NCBI RefSeq assembly: GCF_001673315.1
Contig: NZ_LZLQ01000080.1
Location: forward strand, 1-64,000
Direction: 5' to 3'
From: Mycobacterium asiaticum
Lineage (GTDB): Bacteria > Actinomycetota > Actinomycetes > Mycobacteriales > Mycobacteriaceae
Length of the DNA: 64,000 nt
In this document: piece by piece, positions 13,077 to 24,403 of the stretch
Numbering within the stretch: the first letter of the stretch is position 1
How the letters are laid out: each line of letters begins with the position of its first letter
Position numbers and translations under genes: made by a program
The notes under the pieces: generated by a model
The model's input: the letters and a program-made list of their open reading frames with translations, nothing else
What the model was told of the DNA's origin: nothing
The model's database searches: none

Positions 13077-14330
13077 ATGTCAGCGGACGCGGTCGGCACG
13101 GCGACGCGTTGGTCGATGGTTGCCGTCGCGGTCGTGGTGACTGCCAGTGCGTTCAGCTTCATCAACGCGGTCCCGTTTCTGATCCCGGCGTTGGAAGCAG
13201 CGCACGGAACCCCATTGTCCGAAACCGGTCTGCTGTCGGTGATGCCTAGCTTGGGCATGGTGGTGACGCTGATCGCCTGGGGTTACGTGGCCGACCTCAT
13301 CGGCGAACGCATTGTGCTCACAGTGGGTTCGATGGTGACGGCAGTCGCCGCCTATGCGGCCTCGACAGTCGACTCGCTCGTGGCGATGGGAGTCCTGCTG
13401 TTCCTTGGCGGCATGGGTGCGGCCAGCTGTAACCCGGCCTGCGGCCGGCTAGTCGCCGGTTGGTTCCCGCCCGAGCAGCGGGGTCTAGCGATGGGTGTCC
13501 GTCAGACCGCGCAACCGCTCGGAATCGCTATGGGCGCCTTCGTAATACCAGGTCTGGCGGAACACGGACCGCCCGCCCAGGGGTTGCTGTTTCCGGCATT
13601 GGCGTGTGCGATCTCGGCGGTGGTGGGCGCTGCGGTTGCGCATGACCCGCCCCGCAAACCGCGAGCGGTGGCGCGCGACGACGAATTGGCGAGCCCCTAC
13701 CGGGACACCACAGTCTTATGGCGCATCCATGCGCTCTCTGCGTTGATGGTGATGCCGCAGGCGATGACGGTCACCTTCATGTTGGTGTGGCTGCACAAAT
13801 GCCAAGGGTGGTCCGTCGAGTCCGCCGGCACCCTGGTGACCATCACTGCCCTCCTCGGCGCCGTCACCCGCATCGCGGCCGGGCGGTGGTCGGACCGCAT
13901 CGGATCCCGAATGCGTCCCATTCGGTTCATCGCGCTGGGCACCAGCGTCACCCTGGCCTTGCTGGCTTTGACCAACGACCACTACGGGCCCCTGGCCGTC
14001 GTGCTGATGGTCACGACCTCGGTGATCACGGTGATGGACAACGGTTTAGAGGCCACCGCGATCACCGAATGCGCCGGCCAGTTCTGGAGCGGCAGGGCGC
14101 TGGGGGTGCAGAACACGACCCAGCGACTAGTGACCCTCGCCGGTCCGCCGATGTTTGGAATGATCATCGGCGCGTTCGGCTATCCAACCGCGTTCGTCCT
14201 GTGTGCGCTGTTCCCGTTGGCCGCCGTTCCGGTGGTACCAACCGGGCTTTTGGCGCCCGGTTTGGAGGAACGGGCCAAGCCGCCGCCGGTCGGCCGACTC
14301 CAGGACCGCCCCGTTCAGCCGCGCAACTAG
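13077..14330 (+). CDS. MFS transporter, first of two tandem paralogs
   Basis: 417-residue polytopic membrane protein of the major facilitator superfamily with about 12 hydrophobic segments. Diagnostic motifs are GYVADLIGERIV between helices 2 and 3 (the motif-A position), [20 protein letters not shown], and GRWSDRIGSRMRP in the central loop. The substrate is unknown. It is closely related to the next gene along its full length (shared FPPxQRGLAMG, [20 protein letters not shown], [14 protein letters not shown]), so the pair is a tandem duplication. I recall only one copy, Rv2994, in M. tuberculosis. ATG 13077 was chosen; six codons further upstream another ATG is in frame. Confidence 0.87.
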   Translation: MSADAVGTATRWSMVAVAVVVTASAFSFINAVPFLIPALEAAHGTPLSETGLLSVMPSLGMVVTLIAWGYVADLIGERIVLTVGSMVTAVAAYAASTVDSLVAMGVLLFLGGMGAASCNPACGRLVAGWFPPEQRGLAMGVRQTAQPLGIAMGAFVIPGLAEHGPPAQGLLFPALACAISAVVGAAVAHDPPRKPRAVARDDELASPYRDTTVLWRIHALSALMVMPQAMTVTFMLVWLHKCQGWSVESAGTLVTITALLGAVTRIAAGRWSDRIGSRMRPIRFIALGTSVTLALLALTNDHYGPLAVVLMVTTSVITVMDNGLEATAITECAGQFWSGRALGVQNTTQRLVTLAGPPMFGMIIGAFGYPTAFVLCALFPLAAVPVVPTGLLAPGLEERAKPPPVGRLQDRPVQPRN

Positions 14331-14369
14331 CCGGACCGGAAACCGCAGGACCTGTGCGAGCATTGATGG

Positions 14370-15707
14370 ATGCCCAGGGAGCCGACCAGCGCGGCCGCTC
14401 GCTGGTTCATCGTGGTGGTGTCGCTGTTCGTCACCGCAAGCTCTTTCCTCTTTATCAATGGCGCCGCCTTCTTGATCCCGAGACTGGAAGCCGCGCGCCG
14501 GACTCCCCTGACGCAGGCGGGCCTATTGGTATCCATGCCCAGTTGGGGCATGGTCGTCACGCTGGTCGCCTGGGGTTATGTCCTGGACCGTGTCGGTGAG
14601 CGGATCGTTCTGACGGTGGGCTCAGCGCTCACCGCGGCCGCGGCCTACGCGGCAGCCTCGGTGCACTCCCTGCTGCTGATGGGGGTCTTTCTGTTCCTCG
14701 GCGGCATGGCGGCTGCGAGTTGCAACAGCGCCGGCGGTCGGCTGGTTTCCGGCTGGTTTCCGCCGCAGCAACGCGGGCTGGCGATGGGCATCCGCCAAAC
14801 CGCCCAACCGTTGGGAATTGCGGTGGGCGCCTTGGTGATTCCTGAGTTGGCCGAGCGCGGTGCCCACGCCGGATTGATGTTCCCAGCGGTGGCTTGCGGC
14901 ATCGCTGCTGTGGTCAGCCTGCTGGGCGTGGTCGACCCGCCCCGCAAGTCCCGCGCGACCGCCACCAACGAAGAGCTGGCCAGCCCGTACCGCCGTTCCT
15001 GGGTGCTGTGGCGGATACACGCAGCATCGGCCTTGTTGATGATGCCCCAGACGGTGACCGTCACCTTCATGCTGGTCTGGCTGATCAATCACCACGGCTG
15101 GTCGCTGGCAGCAGCCGGTGGCTTGGTGACCATTTCGCAGCTGATCGGCGCCGTCGGCCGCATCCTTGTCGGCCGCTGGTCGGATCGTGTCGGTTCCCGG
15201 ATGCGACCGGTCCGCATCATCGCAATCGCCGCGGCCGTGACGTTGTTCCTGCTCGCCCTCACCGACGACGTCGGGTCACGCTTCGACGTGCTGCTGATGG
15301 TCGTCATCTCTGTCATCGCGGTCCTCGACAACGGGTTGGAAGCCACCGCCATCACCGAATACGCCGGACCGTACTGGAGCGGACGCGCGCTGGGCACCCA
15401 GAACACCACTCAGCGCCTGGTCGCGGCGGCCGGACCGCCGATGTTCGGTGCGCTGATCACCACGGCGGCCTACCCGCTAGCTTGGGCGCTGTGCGGCCTG
15501 TTCCCCCTGATCGCCGCGCCGTTGGTACCCACCCGCCTGCTGCCACCGGGTTTGGAGATCACAGCGCGGCGACAATCCGTTCGCCGACATCGGTGGTGGC
15601 AAGCCGTTCGGTCCCGCGAGTTGCCAAGTGGGCCTCGACCGCCCGGTCGACCCGGTCCGCCGCGTCGTTCTCGCCGAGGTGGGAAAGCAACAGCGCCACC
15701 GAAATGA
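14370..15707 (+). CDS. MFS transporter, second paralog, with a tail reading through leuB antisense
   Basis: 445-residue MFS transporter, apparently the Rv2994 equivalent. Core motifs are [32 protein letters not shown] and [13 protein letters not shown]. The transport domain ends around LLPPGLE, as in the first paralog; the last roughly 50 residues are basic and proline-rich ([24 protein letters not shown]) and are encoded by the opposite strand of leuB, giving a 149-bp convergent overlap. I recall a similar tail in M. tuberculosis Rv2994, so the overlap may be old. The tail is probably cytoplasmic and dispensable for transport, which is inference. Substrate unknown. Confidence 0.87.
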   Translation: MPREPTSAAARWFIVVVSLFVTASSFLFINGAAFLIPRLEAARRTPLTQAGLLVSMPSWGMVVTLVAWGYVLDRVGERIVLTVGSALTAAAAYAAASVHSLLLMGVFLFLGGMAAASCNSAGGRLVSGWFPPQQRGLAMGIRQTAQPLGIAVGALVIPELAERGAHAGLMFPAVACGIAAVVSLLGVVDPPRKSRATATNEELASPYRRSWVLWRIHAASALLMMPQTVTVTFMLVWLINHHGWSLAAAGGLVTISQLIGAVGRILVGRWSDRVGSRMRPVRIIAIAAAVTLFLLALTDDVGSRFDVLLMVVISVIAVLDNGLEATAITEYAGPYWSGRALGTQNTTQRLVAAAGPPMFGALITTAAYPLAWALCGLFPLIAAPLVPTRLLPPGLEITARRQSVRRHRWWQAVRSRELPSGPRPPGRPGPPRRSRRGGKATAPPK

Positions 15708-16569
15708 TCGCTGCGGTCGGATCTGCGATGCCCTGACCGGCGATGTCGGGAGCACTGCCGTGCACCGGCTCGAACATCGACGGATTGGTCCGCGTCGCGT
15801 CGATGTTTCCACTGGCCGCCAACCCGATACCACCGCACACAGTCGCCGCCAGATCGGTGAGGATGTCACCGAACAGGTTGTCGGTGACGATCACGTCGAA
15901 CCGGCCGGGGTCGGTGGCCAGGAAGATGGTGGCGGCGTCGACGTGCTGGTAGGCGACTTCAACGTCGGGGTACTGTTCGCCGATTTCCTGAACGGTCCGC
16001 AACCACAGCCCGCCGGCGAATGTCAGCACGTTGGTCTTGTGCACCAGGGTCAGGTGTTTGCGACGCGCGCGGGCCCGCTCGAACGCGTCTGACACCACCC
16101 GTCGCACGCCGAACGCGGTGTTGACGCTCACTTCGGTGGCGACCTCGTGGGATGTTCCGACGCGGATCGCGCCGCCGTTGCCGGTGTAGGGGCCCTCGGT
16201 GCCTTCGCGCACCACCACGAAGTCGATCGCCGGGTCCCCAGCCAATGGGCTCTTCACGCCCGGATACAGCCGCGCCGGCCGCAGATTCACGTGGTGATCG
16301 AGCTCGAAGCGCATGCGAAGCAGCAGACCCCGCTCCAAGACGCCGCTGGGGACGGACGGGTCACCGATCGCGCCGAGCAGGATCGCGTCGTGCTCGCGCA
16401 GCTCGGGCACCACCGACTCCGGCAGCACCTCGCCGGTGGCGTGATACCGCCGGGCACCGAGGTCGTATTCGGTCTTCTCGACGCCGGGCAAGACGATGTC
16501 GAGGACTTTGAGAGCCTCGGCGGTGACTTCCGGACCGATGCCGTCGCCGCCAATCACCGCGAGTTTCAC
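15559..16569 (-). CDS. leuB: 3-isopropylmalate dehydrogenase
   Basis: NAD-dependent oxidative decarboxylation of 3-isopropylmalate, the third step of leucine synthesis. The 336-residue protein begins [15 protein letters not shown] (GTG start) and has the [16 protein letters not shown] metal/substrate motif and [18 protein letters not shown]. The actinobacterial enzyme is of this short form. Its GTG overlaps the serA stop by four bases, so serA-leuB is an operon with coupled translation. Its 3' end overlaps the tail of the convergent MFS gene by 149 bp. Confidence 0.96.
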   Translation of the reverse strand: MKLAVIGGDGIGPEVTAEALKVLDIVLPGVEKTEYDLGARRYHATGEVLPESVVPELREHDAILLGAIGDPSVPSGVLERGLLLRMRFELDHHVNLRPARLYPGVKSPLAGDPAIDFVVVREGTEGPYTGNGGAIRVGTSHEVATEVSVNTAFGVRRVVSDAFERARARRKHLTLVHKTNVLTFAGGLWLRTVQEIGEQYPDVEVAYQHVDAATIFLATDPGRFDVIVTDNLFGDILTDLAATVCGGIGLAASGNIDATRTNPSMFEPVHGSAPDIAGQGIADPTAAIISVALLLSHLGENDAADRVDRAVEAHLATRGTERLATTDVGERIVAAL

Positions 16570-18152
16570 GAGAGGTCAACCACTTCGAGCTTGTTGGCGC
16601 CCACCGCGTCGGCGATCGACGACCGCACCTCGGCAGGCACGTCCTGATCCAACCGCAGCAGGATCGTGGCGCTGTCGCCCTCGGTGTCCTCCGACAGCTG
16701 AGCGGCCTGGATGTTCACCCCGGCGGACCCGAGCAGCGTGCCGATCTTGCCCAGCGCACCGGGCTGGTCGGCGTAGTTGATCACCAGGTTGATGCCCTGG
16801 GCGCGCAGGTCGAAGTTGCGGCCGTTGATCTGCACTATCTTCTCGACCAGTTGCGGCCCGGACAGGGCGCCCGCGACGTTGACCACGCTGCCGTCGGCGG
16901 CAACGGCCCGCACGTCGACCACGCTGCGGTGGTTGGGGCTTTCGGTCGCTTTGCTGATCTCGGCGGTGACACCCCGCTCGGCGGCCAGTGCCGGCGCGTT
17001 GACGAATGTCACGGCTTCTTCGATGACCGCCGAGAACAGCCCGCGCAGCGCCGAGAGCTTCAGCACCTCGACCTCTTCGGCTGCGAGCTCACCTTGCACC
17101 TGCACCTGCACTGACACGGGCAGCTCGTCGGACAGTGCGGCCGTCAGCACGCCGAGCTTGCGAGCCAGGTCGAGCCACGGCGCGACCTCCTCGCTGACCA
17201 CGCCGCCCCCGACATTGACCGCGTCGGGCACGAACTCGCCCGCCAGCGCCAACCGCACGCTCTGCGCGACGTCGGTGCCGGCCCGGTCCTGGGCTTCGGC
17301 AGTCGATGCCCCCAGGTGCGGGGTCACCACCACCTGCGGCAGCTCGAAAAGCGGGCTGTCGGTGCACGGCTCGGTCGAGAACACGTCAAGGCCGGCGGCG
17401 CGCACATGCCCGCTGGTGATGGCGTCGGCCAGCGCTGCCTCGTCGATGAGGCCGCCCCGCGCGGCGTTGACGATGATGACGCCGGGCTTGGTCTTGGCCA
17501 GCGCTTCCTTGTCGATCAACCCCGCCGTCTCCGGCGTTTTGGGTAGGTGCACCGAAATGAAGTCGGCGCGGCCCAACAGGTCGTCGAGGGACAGCAATTC
17601 GATACCGAGCTGGGCGGCGCGGGCCGACGACACGTAAGGGTCGTAGGCGACGATGTGGGCGCCGAAGGCGGCGATCCGCTGGGCGACGAGCTGGCCGATC
17701 CGGCCCAGTCCCACGACGCCGACGGTCTTACCGAAGATCTCGGTGCCGGAGAACTTCGACCGCTTCCAGGTGTGCTCGCGCAGCGTGGCGTCGGCGGCGG
17801 CGATCTGTCGCGCGGCCGCCAGCAGCAACGCGATCGCGTGCTCGGCAGCGCTGTGGATGTTGGACGTGGGGGCATTGACCACCAACACGCCGCGTGCGGT
17901 GGCGGCGTCGACGTCGACGTTGTCCAGCCCGACGCCGGCTCGGGCGACGATCTTGAGTTTCGTGGCGGCGGCCAGGACCTCGGCGTCCACCGTGGTAGCC
18001 GACCGGACCAGCAGCGCGTCCGCCTCGGGTACCGCGGCCAGCAGTTTCTCGCGGTCGGGACCGTCTACCCAGCGCACCTCAACCTGGTCTCCCAGGGCAG
18101 CGACAGTTGATTGGGCAAGTTTGTCGGCGATCAATACAACAGGCAGGTTCAC
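16566..18152 (-). CDS. serA: D-3-phosphoglycerate dehydrogenase
   Basis: First step of serine synthesis. The 528-residue long (type 1) form has the substrate-binding and Rossmann domains ([17 protein letters not shown] near residue 150), the catalytic region around [11 protein letters not shown], an intervening ASB domain and a C-terminal ACT domain ([17 protein letters not shown]) that mediates serine feedback in the mycobacterial enzyme. The frame stays open 95 codons upstream through repeat DNA; the GTG at 18152 gives [16 protein letters not shown], matching the family start. Overlaps leuB by four bases. Confidence 0.96.
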   Translation of the reverse strand: MNLPVVLIADKLAQSTVAALGDQVEVRWVDGPDREKLLAAVPEADALLVRSATTVDAEVLAAATKLKIVARAGVGLDNVDVDAATARGVLVVNAPTSNIHSAAEHAIALLLAAARQIAAADATLREHTWKRSKFSGTEIFGKTVGVVGLGRIGQLVAQRIAAFGAHIVAYDPYVSSARAAQLGIELLSLDDLLGRADFISVHLPKTPETAGLIDKEALAKTKPGVIIVNAARGGLIDEAALADAITSGHVRAAGLDVFSTEPCTDSPLFELPQVVVTPHLGASTAEAQDRAGTDVAQSVRLALAGEFVPDAVNVGGGVVSEEVAPWLDLARKLGVLTAALSDELPVSVQVQVQGELAAEEVEVLKLSALRGLFSAVIEEAVTFVNAPALAAERGVTAEISKATESPNHRSVVDVRAVAADGSVVNVAGALSGPQLVEKIVQINGRNFDLRAQGINLVINYADQPGALGKIGTLLGSAGVNIQAAQLSEDTEGDSATILLRLDQDVPAEVRSSIADAVGANKLEVVDLS

Positions 18153-18163
18153 GCGGACAGCGT

Positions 18164-18276
18164 AGTCGGGGATCGTGAGCGCGGCAGAGCCGGGCGAAGC
18201 GGGTCCCCGCCGTCGAACCCAGTCGGGGATCGTGAGCGCGGCGGAGCCGGGCGAAGCGGGTCCCCGCCGTCGAACC
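18164..18276. repeat. Two direct 57-bp repeats upstream of serA
   Basis: The unit, starting agtcggggatcgtgagcgcg and ending ccccgccgtcgaacc, occurs twice head to tail with one or two differences. The core gagcgcggcggagccgggcg also occurs at 32606 and, degenerate, at 12831, each time just upstream of a minus-strand gene start. It fills much of the 269-bp gap between divergent serA and the glycosyltransferase; the remainder shows no gene. Confidence 0.85.
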
Positions 18277-18421
18277 GAACGGTGCGACGATGCGGACCGT
18301 CGGGCCCGCTGAGAAGCCTCGCCATCGGACCTAGCGGTGGCAGGGACGATGAGCGGCGCCGCCACACATGACTCGGGCAAATCCCATAACCTCAACCGGC
18401 GCTGCTGAGTACGATCCGGCC

Positions 18422-20197
18422 GTGTCCTCCCCCGCACGCCCAGCGATCTGCGTCAACATGATCGTCCGCAACGAAGCGGCGATCATCCGGGAAACCCTCG
18501 ACCACATCGCGCGGTACATCAGTGCATGGGTAATCGTGGACACCGGCTCCGACGACGGGACCCAGGACCTCATCCGCGATCACATGACTCGTCTTGGCAT
18601 TCCCGGCGAGCTTCACGAGCGGCCGTGGCGCAATTTTGGCCACAACAGGTCCGAGGCGTTGACCCTGGCCCAGGGCCACGGTGACTACATCTGGGTGCTC
18701 GACGCTGACGACAAAGTCGAGGGCAACCTCGATTTCGGCCAATTGGGAAAAGATCTCTATCAGCTCCGCTGTGGCCAAACCTCCGAGATCTTCTGGCGAC
18801 CGAACCTGTTTCGCGACGGGTTGCCGGTCCGCTACGAAGGCGTCGTCCATGAATACGTCATGGTCGACAGCGATTTCAGTCACGACCGACTGGACGGCGA
18901 TTACTACATCGATTCTCGCCGTCTTGGGGCGCGCAACCGGAATCCGCAGCAGAAATTTGAAAGCGACCGCGACTTGCTGCTGGCCGAGGTTCAACGCAAT
19001 CCTGAGGATTCGCGATCGGTGTTCTATCTGGCGCAAAGTTATTTCGATATGGGCGATTTCGAGAACGCCCGCAACTGGTACGAGCACCGTGTCGGCATGG
19101 GCGGCTGGGCTGAAGAGGTCTACCACTCCTTGTACCGCGTCGCGGAGTCGATGTGGTCTATGGGCGCGACCTGGCCGGAGGTGCAGGACGCCTATCTGCG
19201 GGCCTGGGAGTTCCGCCCGACCCGCGCAGAACCGTTGTACGCCATCGCTTATCGCTACCGACTCGACGAGCGCTACCAGCTCGGCTATCTCTTCGCCAAG
19301 CACGCCGCCGAGATCCCGTATCCCACCGAGGACACGTTGCTCGTCGCGGCCGACACCTATACCTGGGGGGCACTCGACGAGGCTGCCGTGTGCGCGTCGT
19401 GGATCGGCAAGCACGCTGAGGCGGTGGAGCTGTGGCGGCGAGTCCTGGCCAAGCCCGGCATTCCCGACGAAGATCGGCAAAGAATTACCACCAACTGCGA
19501 CAACAGTGCGCCCACGATGCTTGAAGCCGCCGCCCGTTACCCCGGTGAACTGGCTCGGCACCTAGTCGGCCGTCGCCCCGGTGCCGAGGTGGTGCTCAGC
19601 CTGGTCGTCGGGCCGGATCGCGACGGCACCGAGGCGACGCTGAACTCACTTCTCAACTGCTGCCCAGACGTATGGCGGATCGGGCGCTATCTGGCGGTCG
19701 ATGCCGGCCTACCTGCGGCCGATCGCGCGCTACTGCTCGAACGCTATCCGTTTGTCGAGTTCTGTCCGATCACCGCGGGAGCGTGCGAGGCCTCCCTGCT
19801 GTCGCAACTCCGAGACCAAATCCACGGACGGTTCTGGCTGCACCTGCGACATTGTTGGCAGTTCTACGCGCGGGAGAATTTGATCACCCGGCTGACAAGC
19901 GTGTTGGAGGCCGAGGAGCACGTCTATCAGGTTGCGGTCAACTTCACCGATTCGGACAAGCTGATCGGTGCCAGCGCGACCCACGAGGTGGTCTCCCGCG
20001 CACCCGGCGCCGGACGCTATGTGCTGAGCGAGCACGCGGCTCACGGCCCGGCAATGTTCGACACCGCCCGACTCGATCGCGTAGGGGGTTTCCGTGCCGA
20101 TGACTCCGATCCGCTCGCTGGCCTAGGGCGACGGGCCGCCGTAGCCGGGCTGAGGACCGCCACTCTCGACGAGGTGTTGTGCATCGCTTTGGCCTGA
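18422..20197 (+). CDS. Glycosyltransferase family 2 protein with TPR-like middle and second GT-like domain
   Basis: 591-residue protein. The N-terminus is a GT2 fold: [28 protein letters not shown], and the metal-binding [11 protein letters not shown] near residue 100. A middle segment (about 190-370) has helical TPR-like repeats ([20 protein letters not shown]). Residues from about 380 resemble a degenerate second GT2 domain ([20 protein letters not shown]). The acceptor is unknown. I recall no gene between serA and Rv2997 in M. tuberculosis, so it looks accessory; codon use is not visibly different. The GTG start was chosen because the GT2 strand follows; the frame is open 18 codons further upstream. 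Confidence 0.75.
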   Translation: MSSPARPAICVNMIVRNEAAIIRETLDHIARYISAWVIVDTGSDDGTQDLIRDHMTRLGIPGELHERPWRNFGHNRSEALTLAQGHGDYIWVLDADDKVEGNLDFGQLGKDLYQLRCGQTSEIFWRPNLFRDGLPVRYEGVVHEYVMVDSDFSHDRLDGDYYIDSRRLGARNRNPQQKFESDRDLLLAEVQRNPEDSRSVFYLAQSYFDMGDFENARNWYEHRVGMGGWAEEVYHSLYRVAESMWSMGATWPEVQDAYLRAWEFRPTRAEPLYAIAYRYRLDERYQLGYLFAKHAAEIPYPTEDTLLVAADTYTWGALDEAAVCASWIGKHAEAVELWRRVLAKPGIPDEDRQRITTNCDNSAPTMLEAAARYPGELARHLVGRRPGAEVVLSLVVGPDRDGTEATLNSLLNCCPDVWRIGRYLAVDAGLPAADRALLLERYPFVEFCPITAGACEASLLSQLRDQIHGRFWLHLRHCWQFYARENLITRLTSVLEAEEHVYQVAVNFTDSDKLIGASATHEVVSRAPGAGRYVLSEHAAHGPAMFDTARLDRVGGFRADDSDPLAGLGRRAAVAGLRTATLDEVLCIALA

Positions 20198-20245
20198 AGT
20201 GGTTGCCGGATTCTTGTCGACGACGGCATCGGCTGTAATTCACAG

Positions 20246-21676
20246 ATGGACGTCACCGTCATCGGCAGCGGACCCAACGGACTCGCCGCGGCCGTAATCT
20301 GCGCTCGTGCCGGATTGAAAGTGCAGGTCATCGAGGCCCAGCCGACCTTCGGTGGGGGCGCCCGCAGTGCCGCGGACATCGAATTTCCCGGTGTTTCGCA
20401 TGACGTCTGTTCGGCGGTGCATCCGTTGGCGTACGCGTCGCCATTCTTCGCCGAGTTCGACCTGTCCACGCGCGGGGTCGGTTTGGCTGTGCCGGAGATT
20501 TCCTATGCCAATCCGCTTCCGGGCCGGCCCGCGGCGATCGCATATCGCGACTTGGAACGCACCTGCGCCGAGTTGGATAACGGTGCGGCGTGGCGTCGCT
20601 TCCTCGGTCCCCTGGTGTCGAATACCGATGCGGTGGTTGCGTTCCTATTGGGCGATAAACGTTCGGTGCCACGGTCATTGGTGCCCGTCGCGCGACTCGG
20701 GCTGCGCATGCTTAGCCAGGGCACCCCGGCGTGGGCGGCGTTGCACGGTGACGACGCACGTGCTTTGTTCACCGGCGTTGCCGCCCATGCGATTACGCCG
20801 TTACCGTCGCTGGCGTCCGCGGGTGCGGGCCTCATGCTGTCGACCCTCGCCCATTCCGTCGGCTGGCCCATACCTGTTGGTGGCACCCAGAAGATTTCCG
20901 ATGCCCTGATCGCCGATCTGCGTGCGCACGGCGGCGAACTGACGTCAGGCGTGCACGTTGATTCCCCGCCCGAGGGTGTCGCGGTTTTCGATACGGCCCC
21001 GACGACGCTGCTGCGGGTGTACCGTGACACGATCCCCGCGCGGTACGCAAAATCGTTGCAGCACTACCGATTCGGCGCGGGTGCGGCCAAGGTGGACTTC
21101 GTCCTCAACGATGAGATCCCGTGGTCGGACCCACGGCTCAAGCACGCGCCGACCTTACATCTCGGGGGTACCCGCGCGGAGATGGCGCAGGCGGAGGCAG
21201 ACATCGCCGCGGGGCGCCATGCGCAGCTGCCGATGGTGCTCGGATCGTCTGCGCACCTTGCCGATCCCGGCCGAATCGACGCGGACGGCCACCGGCCATT
21301 CTGGACCTACGCACACGTGCCCGCGGGATCGACGGTCGACGCGACCGAGGCCGTCACCGCAGTCGTCGAGCGGTTCGCGCCCGGGTTTCGTGACGTTGTG
21401 GTCGCGGTCCGCAGTGTGCCGGCCGCGCGGATGGCCGAGCACAACGCCAACTATGTCGGCGGCGATATCGCGGTGGGCGGGGCCTCGGTGTTCCGCGCCA
21501 CGTTGGGCCCCACGCCGAGGCTAAACCCTTGGAGCACACCAATTCCCGGGGTTTACCTATGCTCGGCGGCCACCCCGCCGGGCGCCGGGGTGCACGGCAT
21601 GGGCGGTTACTACGCCGCGCGCACGCTGTTGCGTCGCGAATTCGGGATCGGGGACATGCCTGCGCTGGGGCCGTGA
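20246..21676 (+). CDS. Carotenoid/phytoene dehydrogenase-like FAD flavoprotein
   Basis: 476-residue FAD-dependent amine-oxidase/phytoene-desaturase-like protein. It starts with the dinucleotide-binding motif [19 protein letters not shown] and its FGGGARSA extension, and ends with the FAD-binding [20 protein letters not shown]. The substrate is not predictable; the family includes carotenoid desaturases and isomerases. It resembles Rv2997 by position and composition. It follows the glycosyltransferase by 48 nt on the same strand, so the two may be co-transcribed. Confidence 0.82.
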   Translation: MDVTVIGSGPNGLAAAVICARAGLKVQVIEAQPTFGGGARSAADIEFPGVSHDVCSAVHPLAYASPFFAEFDLSTRGVGLAVPEISYANPLPGRPAAIAYRDLERTCAELDNGAAWRRFLGPLVSNTDAVVAFLLGDKRSVPRSLVPVARLGLRMLSQGTPAWAALHGDDARALFTGVAAHAITPLPSLASAGAGLMLSTLAHSVGWPIPVGGTQKISDALIADLRAHGGELTSGVHVDSPPEGVAVFDTAPTTLLRVYRDTIPARYAKSLQHYRFGAGAAKVDFVLNDEIPWSDPRLKHAPTLHLGGTRAEMAQAEADIAAGRHAQLPMVLGSSAHLADPGRIDADGHRPFWTYAHVPAGSTVDATEAVTAVVERFAPGFRDVVVAVRSVPAARMAEHNANYVGGDIAVGGASVFRATLGPTPRLNPWSTPIPGVYLCSAATPPGAGVHGMGGYYAARTLLRREFGIGDMPALGP

Positions 21677-21793
21677 GGGTCTCCACGATTTGGCCGGCCT
21701 GACAATTTGGTAGACATGTCGTGACGTTCGGTGGCGGGCGCGCCAACAAAGCGGGGCGTCCCGTCAACGCCAAGGACGGCCTACGCTATTCGG

Positions 21794-22393
21794 GTGACAA
21801 AACTCGCGATCATTTACTACTCAGCCACCGGGCACGGCACCTCGATGGCCAAGCGCGTGGCTGCGGCGGCCGAGGCCGCCGGCGCTGAGGTGCGCGTGCG
21901 CCACATCGCTGAGACCCGCGATCCCGCCTCGTTCGCGCACAACCCGGCGTGGACGGCGAATTACGAAGCCACCAAGGATCTTCCGGCGGCAACCGGCGAC
22001 GACATCGTGTGGGCCGACGCGGTGATCTTCGGCTCCCCCACTCGCTTCGCCGCCACGACATCGCAATTCCAAACGTTCATGGATTCGCTGGGCGGCCTGT
22101 GGGCGCAGGGCAAGCTTGCCGACAAGGTCTACGCGGCCTGGACATCCACGGAATCTCCGCACGGTGGGCAGGAGACGACGCTGACGGGTCTGTACAACTC
22201 GCTCATGCATTTCGGAGGCATCATCGTGCCGCCCGGATACACCGATCCCCTGAAATTCGTCGACGGCAACCCCTACGGGGTGGGCCTGGTCGCCAACCGC
22301 GACAACATCACCGAATTCGACCAGTCCACCTCCGACGCCCTGGACCACCTGGCGCGCCGGGTAGTTCAGATCGCGGACCGACTGGCGTCATAG
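21794..22393 (+). CDS. wrbA: WrbA-like NAD(P)H:quinone oxidoreductase (flavodoxin fold)
   Basis: 199-residue FMN flavodoxin-like protein. The N-terminal phosphate-binding loop is YYSATGHGTSMAKRVA, followed by SPTRFAATTSQFQTFMDSLG and the STESPHGGQETTL segment that shapes the FMN isoalloxazine site. WrbA proteins reduce quinones by two electrons and protect against semiquinone stress. The GTG start gives VTKLAIIYYSATG directly; the frame is open 21 codons upstream without a better start. It is convergent with ilvC across a repeat-rich gap. Confidence 0.88.
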   Translation: MTKLAIIYYSATGHGTSMAKRVAAAAEAAGAEVRVRHIAETRDPASFAHNPAWTANYEATKDLPAATGDDIVWADAVIFGSPTRFAATTSQFQTFMDSLGGLWAQGKLADKVYAAWTSTESPHGGQETTLTGLYNSLMHFGGIIVPPGYTDPLKFVDGNPYGVGLVANRDNITEFDQSTSDALDHLARRVVQIADRLAS

Positions 22394-22460
22394 GCCGCAA
22401 CCCGCGGGCGGCACCGCAACGCGTTGGGCCGCGCACGGACGCGCCGCGCACCGGGGCGCC

Positions 22461-22795
22461 GCGACACTGAAACCACGTACACGACACGCCGCGACAGGCG
22501 TACGTGGGTTCAGTCTCGACGCATACGCCTGGTTGCCGCGCAGCGGGCGAGCCGCGCAGCGGGCGCCGCGGGTTGGGCGCGCCGCGCAGCGGGCGCCGCG
22601 GGTTGGGCGCGCCGCGACACTGAAACCACGTACACGACACGCCGCGACAGGTGTACGTGGGTTCAGTCTCGACGCATACGCCTGGTTGCCGCGCAGCGGG
22701 CGAGCCGCGCAGCGGGCGCGCCGCGCAGCGGGGCGCCGCGACACTGAAACCACGTACACGACACGCCGCGACAGGTGTACGTGGGTTCAGTCTCG
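22461..22795. repeat. Three copies of a 57-bp palindrome in a GC-rich repeat block
   Basis: Copies lie at 22461-22517, 22615-22671 and 22739-22795. Each begins cgacactgaaaccacgtaca and ends with a near-perfect inverted copy (tgtacgtgggttcagtctcg), able to form an arm of about 20 bp. Between copies are further repeats of ccgcgcagcgggcg. The block fills the 457-bp gap between convergent wrbA and ilvC; no gene is present. It may terminate both, but no U-tract follows. Confidence 0.9.
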
Positions 22796-22850
22796 ACGGA
22801 TACGCCTGGGCCGCGCGGCGGACGCGCCGCGCCCGCCTCATAGCGCCGCG

Positions 22851-24402
<1,552 letters not shown>

Positions 24403-24403
<1 letters not shown>

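Noticed and set aside
18153-18437. N-terminal extension of SerA to an upstream start at 18437.
   Set aside because: The added 95 residues are translated 57-bp repeat DNA and lie across the divergent gene's promoter.
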